Shown here: positions 31,696 to 40,646 of the stretch, piece after piece
Numbering within the stretch: position 1 is the first letter of the stretch
Layout: every line of letters begins with the position of its first letter
Assembly (NCBI GenBank): GCA_015063485.1
Contig: SVUA01000001.1
Coordinates: 124,001 to 188,000, forward strand
Length of the DNA stretch: 64,000 nucleotides
Direction: 5' to 3'
Source of the DNA: Oscillospiraceae bacterium
GTDB taxonomy: Bacteria; Bacillota; Clostridia; Oscillospirales; CAG-272
Made by a program: the position numbers and the translations under genes
The notes under the pieces: model-generated
What the model was told of the DNA's origin: nothing
Seen by the model: only the letters and a program-made list of their open reading frames with translations
The model's database searches: none

Positions 31696-31818
31696 GGACC
31701 GTCGAGGACGCCGGTCCCTACAAAATAAATTATGATCGTTAGGGTTTCCCATCGCCTCACGGCGAGGTATATGTGTGCAATTTTTACACACTGTAGGGAC
31801 CGGCGTCCTCGACGGTCC
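31696..31818. repeat. 123-bp inverted-repeat element (MITE-like)
   Basis: Two perfect 27-base terminal inverted repeats (31696-31722 and 31792-31818; ends GGACCGTCGAGGACGCCGG) enclose about 70 bases that hold two smaller hairpins. It is GC-richer than the AT-rich gap around it and has no ORF. The 397-base gap 31572-31968 otherwise holds only this element and a simple hairpin. Confidence 0.8.
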
Positions 31819-31924
31819 ATTGCCGTTCGGTTAAATTTATGCGAACATGACACACCGATAAATCAAAATTTGAAACCAACTATACGGGATTAAAAATAAC
31901 CCCTGCAAACGTTTTCTTTTTTTG

Positions 31925-31958
31925 GTTACTTTTTTCTTTTTTTAAAGAAAAAAGTAAC
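31925..31958. terminator. T/A-rich 15-bp hairpin downstream of the PLP-lyase gene
   Basis: GTTACTTTTTTCTTT / AAAGAAAAAAGTAAC arms are perfectly complementary with a TTTT loop. It lies just past the end of the leftward gene at 31969 but has no clean T-run after it, so termination is likely but not certain. Confidence 0.5.
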
Positions 31959-31968
31959 ATGCGTCCCC

Positions 31969-33231
31969 TTATAAAACCTTAAGAGCTTCCTCAGCGGCGG
32001 ACATGATTCCTATCTTGCCGCTTTCATAAGTAAGACCGCCTTGGAGATAAGCGGTGTATGGGGGGCGGAGAGGACCGTCCGCGGAAAGCTCGATAGACGA
32101 GCCTTGCGTAAACGCACCCGCCGCCATAATAACGGGATCGGAGTATCCGGGCATAGCCCAAGGTTCAGGAACAACGTGCGAGTCTATGGGCGAGCCCGCC
32201 TGAATGCCGCGGCAGATAGCGCAAAGACCTTCTGCCGAGTGTGTGATAACGGCTTGGATTATGTCGTATCTCGGCTCGTTCCAATCAGGCTCAACGTCAA
32301 AGCCAAGACCTTCTTTTCCAAATATATATGCCGCAAGATGAGCGGTCTTTATCGCTTGGGCGGTAGTGTGCGGAGCGTAGAAAAGTCCCTTGTAAAGACT
32401 CTTGTTTTGACCGAGAGTCGCGCCGACCTCACAGCCGACGCCTACCGAGGTCAAACGGTAAGAGGCAAGTTCAACTGCGCGAGCAGTTCCCGCGATGTAT
32501 CCGCCCGTTTCAGCCATTCCGCCGCCTGGGTTCTTTATGAGTGAGCCGATTATCATGTCCGCGCCGACTGCTGTCGGCTCGCGTGTTTCGGTAAACTCAC
32601 CGTAGCAGTTGTCAACAACGACATAAAAATCCTTGCCGAGCGTACGGACGTAGGAGATTATATCGCCTATCTCGTCAACGCAGAGAGTTTTTCTGTTGAG
32701 ATATCCCTTTGAACGCTGAATGAAAACGACCTTGATGCGCTCACCGTCCTCTGCGAATATCTTTGCTATCTTTTCTCTGTCAAACGAGCCGTCGGGCAAA
32801 AGGTCGGCTTCTCTGTATTCGACTCCGAAATCCTTGAGTGAGCCGTTGCCCGCCGTTCCCGTGTTGCCAATGACCTCATCGAGCGTGTCGTAGGGCTTAC
32901 CCGCAATAGAGAACATGATGTCTCCTGGGCGCAGAAGTCCGAAAAGACCTATCGTCAGAGCTTGTGTGCCGTTGACTATCTGATGGCGTACGAACGCGGC
33001 TTCCGCGTCCATGACCTCCGCCCAGATAGCGTCAAGCACATCGCGTCCGCGGTCGTCGTAGCCATAACCGCTTGTTGGATTGAAGACCGCTTCGCTGACT
33101 CTGTGCTCGCGGAATGCGTCCATTATTTTCTTTGTGTTTTCAAATGATATTTTGTCGATCTCTGCAAAGCGGGGTTGAAGAGCCTCTTCAGCTTTTGCAA
33201 CGAGATCGGTTATACGCTGTGAAAATTCCAT
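31969..33231 (-). CDS. Methionine gamma-lyase-like PLP enzyme (YnbB / aluminium-resistance family)
   Basis: A 420-aa PLP-dependent protein of the family often annotated as methionine gamma-lyase or aluminium resistance protein. It has the start QRITDLVAKAEEALQPRF, TSGYGYDDRGRDVLD, RHQIVNGTQALTIGLFGLLRPGD, and IIGSLIKNPGGG with the likely PLP lysine. The true substrate for this family is poorly defined. It is followed upstream in transcription by three M42 peptidase genes and yifB with short gaps, so all five may form one transcript. Confidence 0.88.
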   Translation of the reverse strand: MEFSQRITDLVAKAEEALQPRFAEIDKISFENTKKIMDAFREHRVSEAVFNPTSGYGYDDRGRDVLDAIWAEVMDAEAAFVRHQIVNGTQALTIGLFGLLRPGDIMFSIAGKPYDTLDEVIGNTGTAGNGSLKDFGVEYREADLLPDGSFDREKIAKIFAEDGERIKVVFIQRSKGYLNRKTLCVDEIGDIISYVRTLGKDFYVVVDNCYGEFTETREPTAVGADMIIGSLIKNPGGGMAETGGYIAGTARAVELASYRLTSVGVGCEVGATLGQNKSLYKGLFYAPHTTAQAIKTAHLAAYIFGKEGLGFDVEPDWNEPRYDIIQAVITHSAEGLCAICRGIQAGSPIDSHVVPEPWAMPGYSDPVIMAAGAFTQGSSIELSADGPLRPPYTAYLQGGLTYESGKIGIMSAAEEALKVL

Positions 33232-33243
33232 GATTGCTCCTTT

Positions 33244-34245
33244 TTATTTCAATTTTTCGGTTACGAAAGCGTACGCAAGGTCAATACAAGCCTCGGCATC
33301 GGAGAGATCGCAAAGCTCGGTCGACGAGTGGATATATCTCGTCGGTATCGAAATAGCTCCCGCGCGTGTTCCTGCGCCTGCAAGCTGGATAGATGAGGTG
33401 TCCGTGCCTCCGCGCAAAAGTATCTCGCGCTGATAGGGGATCTTGTTTTTCTCCGCAAGAGCGCAAAGATCGGCAACTACTTCCTCGTGGCAGATGACCG
33501 ACGAATCCTTTATCTTGACCGCCGCGCCTCCGCCGACCTTACAAGCCATAGGAGTGTCGCCTATCGTGTCACCCGTTGCGGTAACGTCAAAGCAGAGGGC
33601 AAAATCGGGTGCAAGTCCAAACGCCGCGGGGCGTGCGCCTCGGCAACCGACCTCCTCTTGTACAGAGAATACGTAATCTATCTCGCCCGCGAAATTTCCG
33701 TCAGAGAAATTTTCTGCGATCGCAAGGATAACAGCACAGCCTACTCTGTCGTCAAGCGGTCTGCCCGCGACACGTTTGCCCGCAAGCTTTATAAGCTCGG
33801 GACGGCAGACGAAGAAATCTCCGATAGCCGTTTTTCTCTCGGATTCCTTTTTTGACGTCGTGCCAAGGTCTATATATAGCTTGTCGACAGAATATTCCTT
33901 AACGTCGCTCTGCGGAACGAGAACGCCAAGCGAACCCTTTTCGGATACAACGATGGTGTTTGCCGAAGCGGCGGCACGGATACCGCCAACGTTTGCAACG
34001 CGGAGCATTCCGCTATCCTCGATAAACGTAACGAGAAATCCTATCTCGTCCATGTGGGCGCAAAGCATTATTTTTGCTCCCGCCTTTTTTCCGCGCTTTT
34101 TGGCAATAAGATTTCCGAGCGCGTCTGTCGTTACCTCATCTGCAAATGGAGATATCAAGTCTGAGAGCTTTTCGCGTATTTTATTTTCTCTGCCCGAGAC
34201 AGAGGGGCAAAGGCATAGGCTTTTGAGAGTTGTATATAAATTCAT
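33244..34245 (-). CDS. M42-family aminopeptidase, paralogue 1
   Basis: The 333-aa metallo-aminopeptidase has the dinuclear metal ligands AHMDEIGF, PLDDRVGC, QEEVGCRGA, FDVTATGD and TRYIHSS. M42 enzymes (FrvX, PepA/TET type) form large cytosolic tetrahedral complexes that trim peptides, and some members act as cellulases only in name. AAAAGGAG precedes the ATG. It is first of three tandem relatives at the 3' side of the operon. Confidence 0.93.
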   Translation of the reverse strand: MNLYTTLKSLCLCPSVSGRENKIREKLSDLISPFADEVTTDALGNLIAKKRGKKAGAKIMLCAHMDEIGFLVTFIEDSGMLRVANVGGIRAAASANTIVVSEKGSLGVLVPQSDVKEYSVDKLYIDLGTTSKKESERKTAIGDFFVCRPELIKLAGKRVAGRPLDDRVGCAVILAIAENFSDGNFAGEIDYVFSVQEEVGCRGARPAAFGLAPDFALCFDVTATGDTIGDTPMACKVGGGAAVKIKDSSVICHEEVVADLCALAEKNKIPYQREILLRGGTDTSSIQLAGAGTRAGAISIPTRYIHSSTELCDLSDAEACIDLAYAFVTEKLK

Positions 34246-34257
34246 TTTATTCTCCTT

Positions 34258-35325
34258 TTAAAGCTTTGAGTCAAAATTTCTTATAGCCGCTTCGCAGAGG
34301 TCGCGGAGCGATTCGTAATCGTCAAGAGAAGCGACACACGCGGGGGAGTGCAGATATCTCGTCGGAACGGAAAGAGCCGCCGTGCGCACTCCAACACCTG
34401 TTTTATGAATACTTCCCGCATCGTTTCCGCCTGAAACGTATCGCTTTATCTGCGCTTTTATATCGTTTTCTTTTGCCGTATTCAGTAGAAATTCAACGAA
34501 AGCCTTGTCGTATATTGTTGAGCGGTCCATGAGAGAGAGTACTCCGCCGCCTCCTACGTCCGCAACACGCGCTTCGGGAGAAGTGTTCGCGATATCTCCG
34601 ATAGCCGTCGTTTCAAGCACGAGCGCAAAATCGGGAGATATCGTGTTTGCCGCCGTTAACGCGCCCGAAAGACCTATCTCCTCGCGTACCGTAAAGCAGA
34701 AATAAACGTCAAGGTCAACGCTTGGACGGTTTTTTGCAAGAGCTCCCATTACCTCTATCATAGCCGCGCAACCCATTCTGTCGTCGAGAGCTTTGGATTT
34801 CACACGGCGTTCGTTCGTTCCAAATAAAACGAATTCCGAACAAAAAGTCGCAAACGAGCCTATCTCGGCATACCTTTCGGCTTCCTCTTTATTCGCTGCG
34901 CCGATATCTATATGCAGCTTTTCGGCGGAGAGGACTTTTTCTCTGTCCTCCTTTGATTTGTGATGTATAGCCTTTGAAGCGATAAGTCCGTTCACCTTGC
35001 CGTCTTTACCGCCAAGAGTTATACGTCTGCCCGCAAGAACGCTTCCGCTGATTCCGCCGACCGTGTCAAAGCGGAGATATCCGTCCTCGCATATCTCGGT
35101 CACCATAAATCCGACCTCGTCCATGTGCGAGGATACCATTAATTTTTTCGAGCCGTTTCCAAATGTCATTCTTGCGATAAGATTTCCCATGCGGTCGAGC
35201 TTTATTGAGTCTGCAAGATGGGATATCTTTGATTCTATAAGCCTTGCGACCTCGTCCTCACAGCCCGTAGGTCCGAAAGCGAGAGAAAGTTCGTGTATAA
35301 GCTCAATATTAGCTTTTTTACTCAT
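34258..35325 (-). CDS. M42-family aminopeptidase, paralogue 2
   Basis: The 355-aa M42 enzyme has metal ligands SHMDEVGF, ALDDRMGC, REEIGLSGA and TRYLHSP; the Asp of the neighbour (FDVT) is replaced by Glu (LETT), a known alternative in the family. It overlaps the end of paralogue 3 by four bases (ATGA), so translation is coupled. It likely acts together with its neighbours on different peptides. Confidence 0.93.
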   Translation of the reverse strand: MSKKANIELIHELSLAFGPTGCEDEVARLIESKISHLADSIKLDRMGNLIARMTFGNGSKKLMVSSHMDEVGFMVTEICEDGYLRFDTVGGISGSVLAGRRITLGGKDGKVNGLIASKAIHHKSKEDREKVLSAEKLHIDIGAANKEEAERYAEIGSFATFCSEFVLFGTNERRVKSKALDDRMGCAAMIEVMGALAKNRPSVDLDVYFCFTVREEIGLSGALTAANTISPDFALVLETTAIGDIANTSPEARVADVGGGGVLSLMDRSTIYDKAFVEFLLNTAKENDIKAQIKRYVSGGNDAGSIHKTGVGVRTAALSVPTRYLHSPACVASLDDYESLRDLCEAAIRNFDSKL

Positions 35326-36416
35326 GTTGAACTCTCCTTTCTAAAGCCTTCCGCGATTTTTTCAGAACAGATAAAGGCTTTGACAAGCTCTGCGAGAGTT
35401 TCTGCGTCCTTCATGGAGAGGACTTCGTTGTAGGTGTGCATATTTTTCAAGGGCAGACCTATATCGACTACGGGTACACCGTCTCTTACGAGATTGACAG
35501 ACGCCGCGTTAGTGCCCGTTGACGCGGGAGCGGCAACGGTACAGAAGGGTATTTCTTTTTCCTCGCAAAGAGCTTTTGTCATTTGAGTAAGACGGCGGTC
35601 GGTCGCTGCCGATATCGATATAGAGATGCCTTTGGCAAAGGGCACTGTATCGATAGCCTTCGTGTCGGGAACACGGGCAAGATTTACGTCTATTACCATT
35701 GCGTAATCGGGATCTACTCTGTACGTTGCGGGAGAAACTCCGCCGAGTCTGCTCGTTTCCTCGTAAGCAGAGAAGAGGAGACAGACATTTGCCGCAAGTT
35801 CTTCTTTAGGTGTGTTTATGACCGCGAAAGCCGCGCAAGCCCCGCAAGCCTTGTCGTCAAAGCTCTTTCCGACGAGTATCTCTCCGTTTTCTCCGTTACA
35901 CGAAAGCGTACCGTAATTTTCGGGAAAGCCGACGGGAGTGCCTACGGGAATGATCTCCGAAAGCGCGTCTTTGTCAAGCTCAAGTCCCGTATCGATAAGC
36001 ATTTCGGTGATCGCGGGAAGCTTTTTCCCGTCTCCCTTTATCAAGTGGGGAGGGGTCGAAGCAACGACTCCGCGTATTTTTCCTTTTGCGTATATAACGA
36101 CGTCAGACGCCTGCATTATGGCGGGGTCGACTCCGCCCATGGAGGTCATGCGGAGAAATCCGCCGTCGAGAGTTTCGGTAACGATAAAGCCTATCTCGTC
36201 GAAATGCGCGTCAACGAGGACAGTAGGCGCGCCTTTCTTTTCGCAGTCTTTATAAAAGTAATGATTTCCGACGGCATCTGTCTCGTATCGGTCGAAATGT
36301 GAGCCGATAAGGGAGTTGAGTTCGTCTTTGCCGCGACCCTCAAAGCCCGATACAGACATAATGCCGCAGGTCGAGAAGATAAGCTCCTTTAAGCTTATCG
36401 GAAGCTTGTTTTCCAT
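35322..36416 (-). CDS. M42-family aminopeptidase, paralogue 3 (divergent)
   Basis: The 364-aa protein is the most divergent of the trio: DAHFDEIGF, KSFDDKACGA, YEETSRLGG and IDVNLARVPD fill the metal positions, and the final histidine is in LKNMHTYNE rather than RYxHS. The ATG at 36416 follows AAAGGAT; the tracked ORF starts inside yifB. Its spacing and ATGA overlap place it in one transcript with the other two M42 genes. Confidence 0.91.
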   Translation of the reverse strand: MENKLPISLKELIFSTCGIMSVSGFEGRGKDELNSLIGSHFDRYETDAVGNHYFYKDCEKKGAPTVLVDAHFDEIGFIVTETLDGGFLRMTSMGGVDPAIMQASDVVIYAKGKIRGVVASTPPHLIKGDGKKLPAITEMLIDTGLELDKDALSEIIPVGTPVGFPENYGTLSCNGENGEILVGKSFDDKACGACAAFAVINTPKEELAANVCLLFSAYEETSRLGGVSPATYRVDPDYAMVIDVNLARVPDTKAIDTVPFAKGISISISAATDRRLTQMTKALCEEKEIPFCTVAAPASTGTNAASVNLVRDGVPVVDIGLPLKNMHTYNEVLSMKDAETLAELVKAFICSEKIAEGFRKESST

Positions 36417-36442
36417 GTTAAGATCCTTTCTGGATATGAATG

Positions 36443-37984
36443 TTAGCCCCAATATTTTTTATCAAGGCTTCTGTACTGTATAGCTTCTGCCACGTGCTTT
36501 GCGGTTATAGTTTCGCTCTTGTCAAGGTCGGCAATGGTACGCGCTACGCGCATTACTCTGTCGTAGCCGCGCGCCGACATTCCAAGACGTTCGTATGCGG
36601 AGCGGAGAAGATTTTGCGCCGCATCATCGGTCTTGCAATATTTGCGTATCTGTGAAGAGCCCATTTGAGCGTTGCAGTATATGCCTTTTTCTTCACTCAT
36701 TCGCGCGGCGGCAAAGGCTCTTGCCTCGGTCACTCTTTGTCTTACCGTTTCGGAGCTTTCCGCGGGAGCGCTCTTTGCCGAAAGGTCGTCGTAGGAGAGA
36801 GAGGGAAGCTCTATTTGTATATCTATTCGGTCAAGCAAGGGTCCGCTTATGCGCGAAACGTAACGCTTTACGTCTGCTTGCGAACAGGTGCATTTTTGAG
36901 TTGGGTGTCCGAAATATCCGCATCGGCAAGGATTCATGGCTCCAACGAGCATGAATGAGCAGGGATAAGTAACTCGTCCGTGAGCGCGTGTTATGGTAAC
37001 GGTCCTGTCCTCGATAGGCTGACGCAGAGCATCTGTGACCTGCTTTGGAAATTCGGGGAGCTCGTCAAGGAAAAGCACTCCGTTATGCGCAAGAGACGCT
37101 TCACCGGGCAGAGGATTTACTCCGCCGCCGACGAGACTTACGGTACTCATCGTATGGTGAGGTGAGCGGAATGGTCTTGCCGAGACGAGAGAAACGCCCT
37201 CGGGCAGAGTTCCCGCTACCGAATGTATTTTGGTAGCCTCTATCGCTTCCTCAAAGGTAAGCGGAGGCATTATCGACGGCAAACGCTTTGCAAGCATCGA
37301 TTTTCCCGTTCCTGGAGGGCCTATGAGCAAGATATTATGACCGCCCGCGGCGGCTATCTCCATAGCTCTCTTTGCCATAGCCTGTCCGCGTACGTCCGCA
37401 AAATCAAGCTCACAGCTTCTGATTGCGTTATTAAAGGCTTCCTTATCGCACGGAGTTGGAGATATGAGAGAGTTTCCGTTCAAGTGGTCGACGAGCTGAC
37501 GAACGTTCTTTACGCCGTAAACGGTGATACCCTCAACCGCGGCGGCTTCACCCGCGTTCTCCGCGGGAACGTAAAACTCCTTGATCCCCGCGTTTCTCGC
37601 CGCCACGCACATACAAAGAGTTCCGCGTACCGAGCGAAGCTCACCCGAAAGCGAAAGCTCACCGACAAAGCAGCGTGAGGAAAGGTCGACTTCATGACGA
37701 ACTATCCCGCCGCAACGTAAAATACCGAGCAAAATGGCGGTATCGAACGCCGAGCCCTCTTTTCTTCTGTCTGCGGGTGCGAGATTCAGCATAAGGTCGA
37801 GAGACGGAAAACGGTATCCGCTGTTTTCACAAGCAGTCCTTACACGTTCCTTTGCCTCTTTAACTGCCGCATCGGGAAGACCGACCAGCTCAAATTCGGG
37901 TATTCTGTTAAGTCCGTTACATTCGACCGATACGATGTATCCGTCAATTCCAAAAAGACCTGCGCTATACACGGTCGTCAACAT
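36443..37984 (-). CDS. YifB/ComM-family Mg-chelatase-like AAA+ ATPase
   Basis: The 513-aa protein begins [21 protein letters not shown], the conserved N-terminus of YifB/ComM. It has a Lon-protease-like domain, then an AAA+ core with Walker [11 protein letters not shown] and FLDELPEF (Walker B), a cysteine motif [15 protein letters not shown], and the C-terminal helical domain ending [18 protein letters not shown]. ComM is a branch-migration helicase in natural transformation. The ATG at 37984 follows GAGG and is preferred to the tracked start. Confidence 0.93.
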   Translation of the reverse strand: MLTTVYSAGLFGIDGYIVSVECNGLNRIPEFELVGLPDAAVKEAKERVRTACENSGYRFPSLDLMLNLAPADRRKEGSAFDTAILLGILRCGGIVRHEVDLSSRCFVGELSLSGELRSVRGTLCMCVAARNAGIKEFYVPAENAGEAAAVEGITVYGVKNVRQLVDHLNGNSLISPTPCDKEAFNNAIRSCELDFADVRGQAMAKRAMEIAAAGGHNILLIGPPGTGKSMLAKRLPSIMPPLTFEEAIEATKIHSVAGTLPEGVSLVSARPFRSPHHTMSTVSLVGGGVNPLPGEASLAHNGVLFLDELPEFPKQVTDALRQPIEDRTVTITRAHGRVTYPCSFMLVGAMNPCRCGYFGHPTQKCTCSQADVKRYVSRISGPLLDRIDIQIELPSLSYDDLSAKSAPAESSETVRQRVTEARAFAAARMSEEKGIYCNAQMGSSQIRKYCKTDDAAQNLLRSAYERLGMSARGYDRVMRVARTIADLDKSETITAKHVAEAIQYRSLDKKYWG

Positions 37985-38018
37985 ATCAAAAACCTCGATT
38001 TCTTTCAATATTATATCT

Positions 38019-38047
38019 ATTTTAACACATTTTATGTATTTTTACAA
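38019..38047 (-). promoter_or_regulatory. Promoter of the yifB-M42 operon
   Basis: On the minus strand TTGTAA (38042-38047), a 17-base spacer and TAAAAT (38019-38024) with extended TGT. Confidence 0.65.
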
Positions 38048-38174
38048 TAGTTAGAAAAAACTAAAAAATATTTTATTTTAACAAGTGTGACATAAAATAA
38101 AAATCTTTGCTCAATACTAATTTATGATTTTTAAATTGAGATCATATAAAGAAAACGGAAAAGAGGTTTTTGAC

Positions 38175-39845
38175 ATGATAACTCTAAAGGGAAAGGGAGC
38201 GCACGGCGGAGTTGCTATCGGACGCGCGGTGTTTTTTCGACGTGCGCAGATAAGCGTTGAAAGGAGAAATGTTGCCGACGTTGAAGGAGAGCTTTCTCGT
38301 TTCAGATCCGCAAGAGAACGCACCGCGCAGGAACTTCGGCGTCTCTATGAGCGTGCGCTGTCGGATATAGGACAAAGCGGAGCGCAGATATTCGAGATAC
38401 ACGAAATGATGCTTTTTGACGAGGATTACAACCATTTGGTCGAGAATACTATAAGGGTTGAAAACGTCAATGCGGAATACGCGATAAGCGTTGCCGCAGA
38501 GCATTTTGCGAAAATATTTTCCTCTATGGGTGATCCTTACATGAGCGCGCGAGCCGCTGACATTAAAGACGTGTCAAGACGTTTATGCAAGATACTTTCG
38601 GGAGCGGAGGATATGGGCGTATCGGGAAAAGGAATAATATTGTGCGCTGACGATCTTGCTCCGGGAGAGACTATGCAGCTCGATAAAGAAAGCATATTGG
38701 CTTTTGTTACGTCCGAGGGTTCGGTAAACTCTCATACGGCTATTCTTGCGAGAACTATGGGAATACCCGCTGTCGTAGGCGTGGGAGAAAGGCTTATGTC
38801 TCTCTCCGACGGAACTCTTTTAGCGGTGGATAGCTTTTGCGGAGAGGTGTATTCAGACCCCGACGGAGAAACTCTGTCAAGGCTTGAGAAAAAGCGCAAC
38901 GAGCAAAAAAAGGCGGAGGAGCTTCTTGAAAAATACCGCGGTCTCGACAACGTGACTCTTGACGGAAGGCGTATAGACGTTTTCGCGAATATACAAACCA
39001 TCTCGGAGGTTGGAGCGGCTATCAAAAACGATGCGGGAGGGATAGGACTTTTTCGAAGTGAATTTTTATATATAGGACGTGATATGCCGCCCGATGAGGA
39101 GGAACAGTTTTCGGCATATCGTACCGTACTTTCAAGTATGGGAAACAAGAAAGTCGTCATCAGAACGCTCGATATAGGGGCAGACAAGCAAGCTCCGTAT
39201 TTGGATCTTCCAAAAGAAGAAAATCCCGCGCTTGGAATGAGAGGTATCCGCATCTGCCTTACAAACGAAGAGCTTTTCAGAACTCAACTCCGCGCTCTGT
39301 TTCGCGCATCGGTGTTCGGAAAGCTTTGCGTTATGTTTCCTATGATAACCTCGGTGTCGGAGGTCGACGAGATCCTAACTGTTTGCCGCCGTGTAAAAAA
39401 CGAGCTTGTTGAAGAAGGGCATCGGGTTTCGGACAATATCGAGCTTGGTATCATGATCGAAACGCCCGCCGCCGTTATGATAAGCGACAAGCTTGCTCCG
39501 CTTATTGATTTTTTCAGTATAGGAACGAACGATCTCGGACAGTATACTCTTGCGATAGACAGACAAAACAGAAGCGTGGACAGATTTTTTGATCCGCATC
39601 ACGAGGCTGTTTTGAGAATGATACGCATAGCCGTCGATAACGCTCATAAAAACGGCAAATGGATAGGGATATGCGGAGAGCTCGGCGCGGACCTTTCGCT
39701 TACCGAGACTTTTTTGAGAATGGGAATAGACGAGCTTTCGGTATCGCCGTCATCTATATTGCCTTTGCGCGATAAGATACGGAATATTGATCTTGAAAAA
39801 GAAAACAATGAAAAATCGGAGGATATTTATGGGTTTGATAAATAA
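38175..39845 (+). CDS. ptsI: PTS enzyme I (phosphoenolpyruvate-protein phosphotransferase)
   Basis: The 556-aa enzyme I accepts phosphate from PEP and passes it to HPr. The active-site histidine lies in SEGSVNSHTAILARTMGIPAVVG, and the PEP-binding C-terminal barrel has GGIGLFRSEFL, FPMITSVSEVDEI and FFSIGTNDLGQYT. The ATG at 38175 follows GAGG at 8 bases, giving the family-typical start MITLKGKGAHGGVAIG. It overlaps crr by 17 bases and forms a three-gene general PTS operon. Confidence 0.95.
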   Translation: MITLKGKGAHGGVAIGRAVFFRRAQISVERRNVADVEGELSRFRSARERTAQELRRLYERALSDIGQSGAQIFEIHEMMLFDEDYNHLVENTIRVENVNAEYAISVAAEHFAKIFSSMGDPYMSARAADIKDVSRRLCKILSGAEDMGVSGKGIILCADDLAPGETMQLDKESILAFVTSEGSVNSHTAILARTMGIPAVVGVGERLMSLSDGTLLAVDSFCGEVYSDPDGETLSRLEKKRNEQKKAEELLEKYRGLDNVTLDGRRIDVFANIQTISEVGAAIKNDAGGIGLFRSEFLYIGRDMPPDEEEQFSAYRTVLSSMGNKKVVIRTLDIGADKQAPYLDLPKEENPALGMRGIRICLTNEELFRTQLRALFRASVFGKLCVMFPMITSVSEVDEILTVCRRVKNELVEEGHRVSDNIELGIMIETPAAVMISDKLAPLIDFFSIGTNDLGQYTLAIDRQNRSVDRFFDPHHEAVLRMIRIAVDNAHKNGKWIGICGELGADLSLTETFLRMGIDELSVSPSSILPLRDKIRNIDLEKENNEKSEDIYGFDK

Positions 39846-40326
39846 AATGTTTTCTAAAAAAAGCGCGTACGTTACGCTTTCATCACCGCTTGAGGGAACG
39901 GTGATCCCTTTATCGGGCGTAGAGGACGAGGTCTTTTCAAAAAAGATACTTGGAGACGGCTTTGCCATAATTCCGACGGGCAGAGAAATACACGCGCCAA
40001 CCGACGCTACGATAGATACGGTCTTTGATACCGGTCATGCGGTGTCTATGACCGCGGACTGCGGTGTGGAGCTTCTTATACACTGCGGGATCGATACGGT
40101 AAAACTCAAGGGGAAGGGCTTTGAGCCCATGGTAAAGGCAGGTCAGAGGATAAAGACGGGAGATGTCCTTTTGAAATTTGATCCGAACGTTATAAAGGAC
40201 GGCGGATATTTGAACACGACACCCGTAATAGTTCTTAATTCGGATAGATTTTCGATAGCCTCTGTCTCGTCGGGCGATTGCAGAGTGGGCGATAAAATAG
40301 CCGAGCTTGAAGAAAAAAAGAGATGA
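39829..40326 (+). CDS. crr: PTS glucose-type EIIA
   Basis: The 165-aa single-domain EIIA of the glucose family: PLEGTVIPLSGVEDEVFSKKILGDGFAIIPTG, the phosphorylated histidine in VELLIHCGIDTVKLKG, and a C-terminal TPVIVLN. It carries phosphate from HPr to a membrane EIICB that is not in the window. The ATG at 39829 follows CGGAGG; the 14 preceding tracked codons overlap ptsI. A free-standing EIIA between ptsI and ptsH suggests that it serves several permeases or has a regulatory role. Confidence 0.94.
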   Translation: MGLINKMFSKKSAYVTLSSPLEGTVIPLSGVEDEVFSKKILGDGFAIIPTGREIHAPTDATIDTVFDTGHAVSMTADCGVELLIHCGIDTVKLKGKGFEPMVKAGQRIKTGDVLLKFDPNVIKDGGYLNTTPVIVLNSDRFSIASVSSGDCRVGDKIAELEEKKR

Positions 40327-40344
40327 TCATATATGGAGATTTAG

Positions 40345-40599
40345 ATGAAGAATTTTGAAATTACTGTTTTCGATCCCGTAGGAATACACGCGCGACCCGC
40401 GGGAGTGCTCGTTAAGGAGGCGCAAAAGCTTTCGTCTGATATAACTGTTACGTGCAGAGGAAAGAGCGCGGACGCAAAAAAGCTCCTTGCCGTTATGAGT
40501 CTTGGCGCAAAATGCGGCGATACGTTATCCGTGTCAGTTGAAGGAGAAAACGAGATAAATGATGCAGAAAAAATTAAAAGTGTAATGGAACAGTTATAA
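40345..40599 (+). CDS. ptsH: HPr phosphocarrier protein lacking regulatory Ser46
   Basis: The 84-aa HPr has catalytic His15 in GIHARPAG and the fold motifs VMSLGAKCGD. In Firmicute HPr the next helix carries Ser46 (for example NLKSIMGVMSLG), the site used by HPr kinase for CcpA-dependent catabolite control. Here the aligned sequence is DAKKLLAVMSLG, with Lys46. The protein should transfer phosphate but cannot be phosphorylated at position 46. It is the last gene of the operon and is followed by a terminator. Confidence 0.93.
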   Translation: MKNFEITVFDPVGIHARPAGVLVKEAQKLSSDITVTCRGKSADAKKLLAVMSLGAKCGDTLSVSVEGENEINDAEKIKSVMEQL

Positions 40600-40604
40600 A
40601 AAAA

Positions 40605-40645
40605 GCTCGGCGGCAGAGTAAATTCTCTTGCGCCGAGTTTTTTTG
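40605..40645 (+). terminator. Intrinsic terminator after ptsH
   Basis: CTCGGCGgcagag / ctcttgCGCCGAG stem with a TAAATT loop followed by seven T and preceded by an A-run, so it may also serve the converging GH78 gene. Confidence 0.85.
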
Positions 40646-40646
40646 T

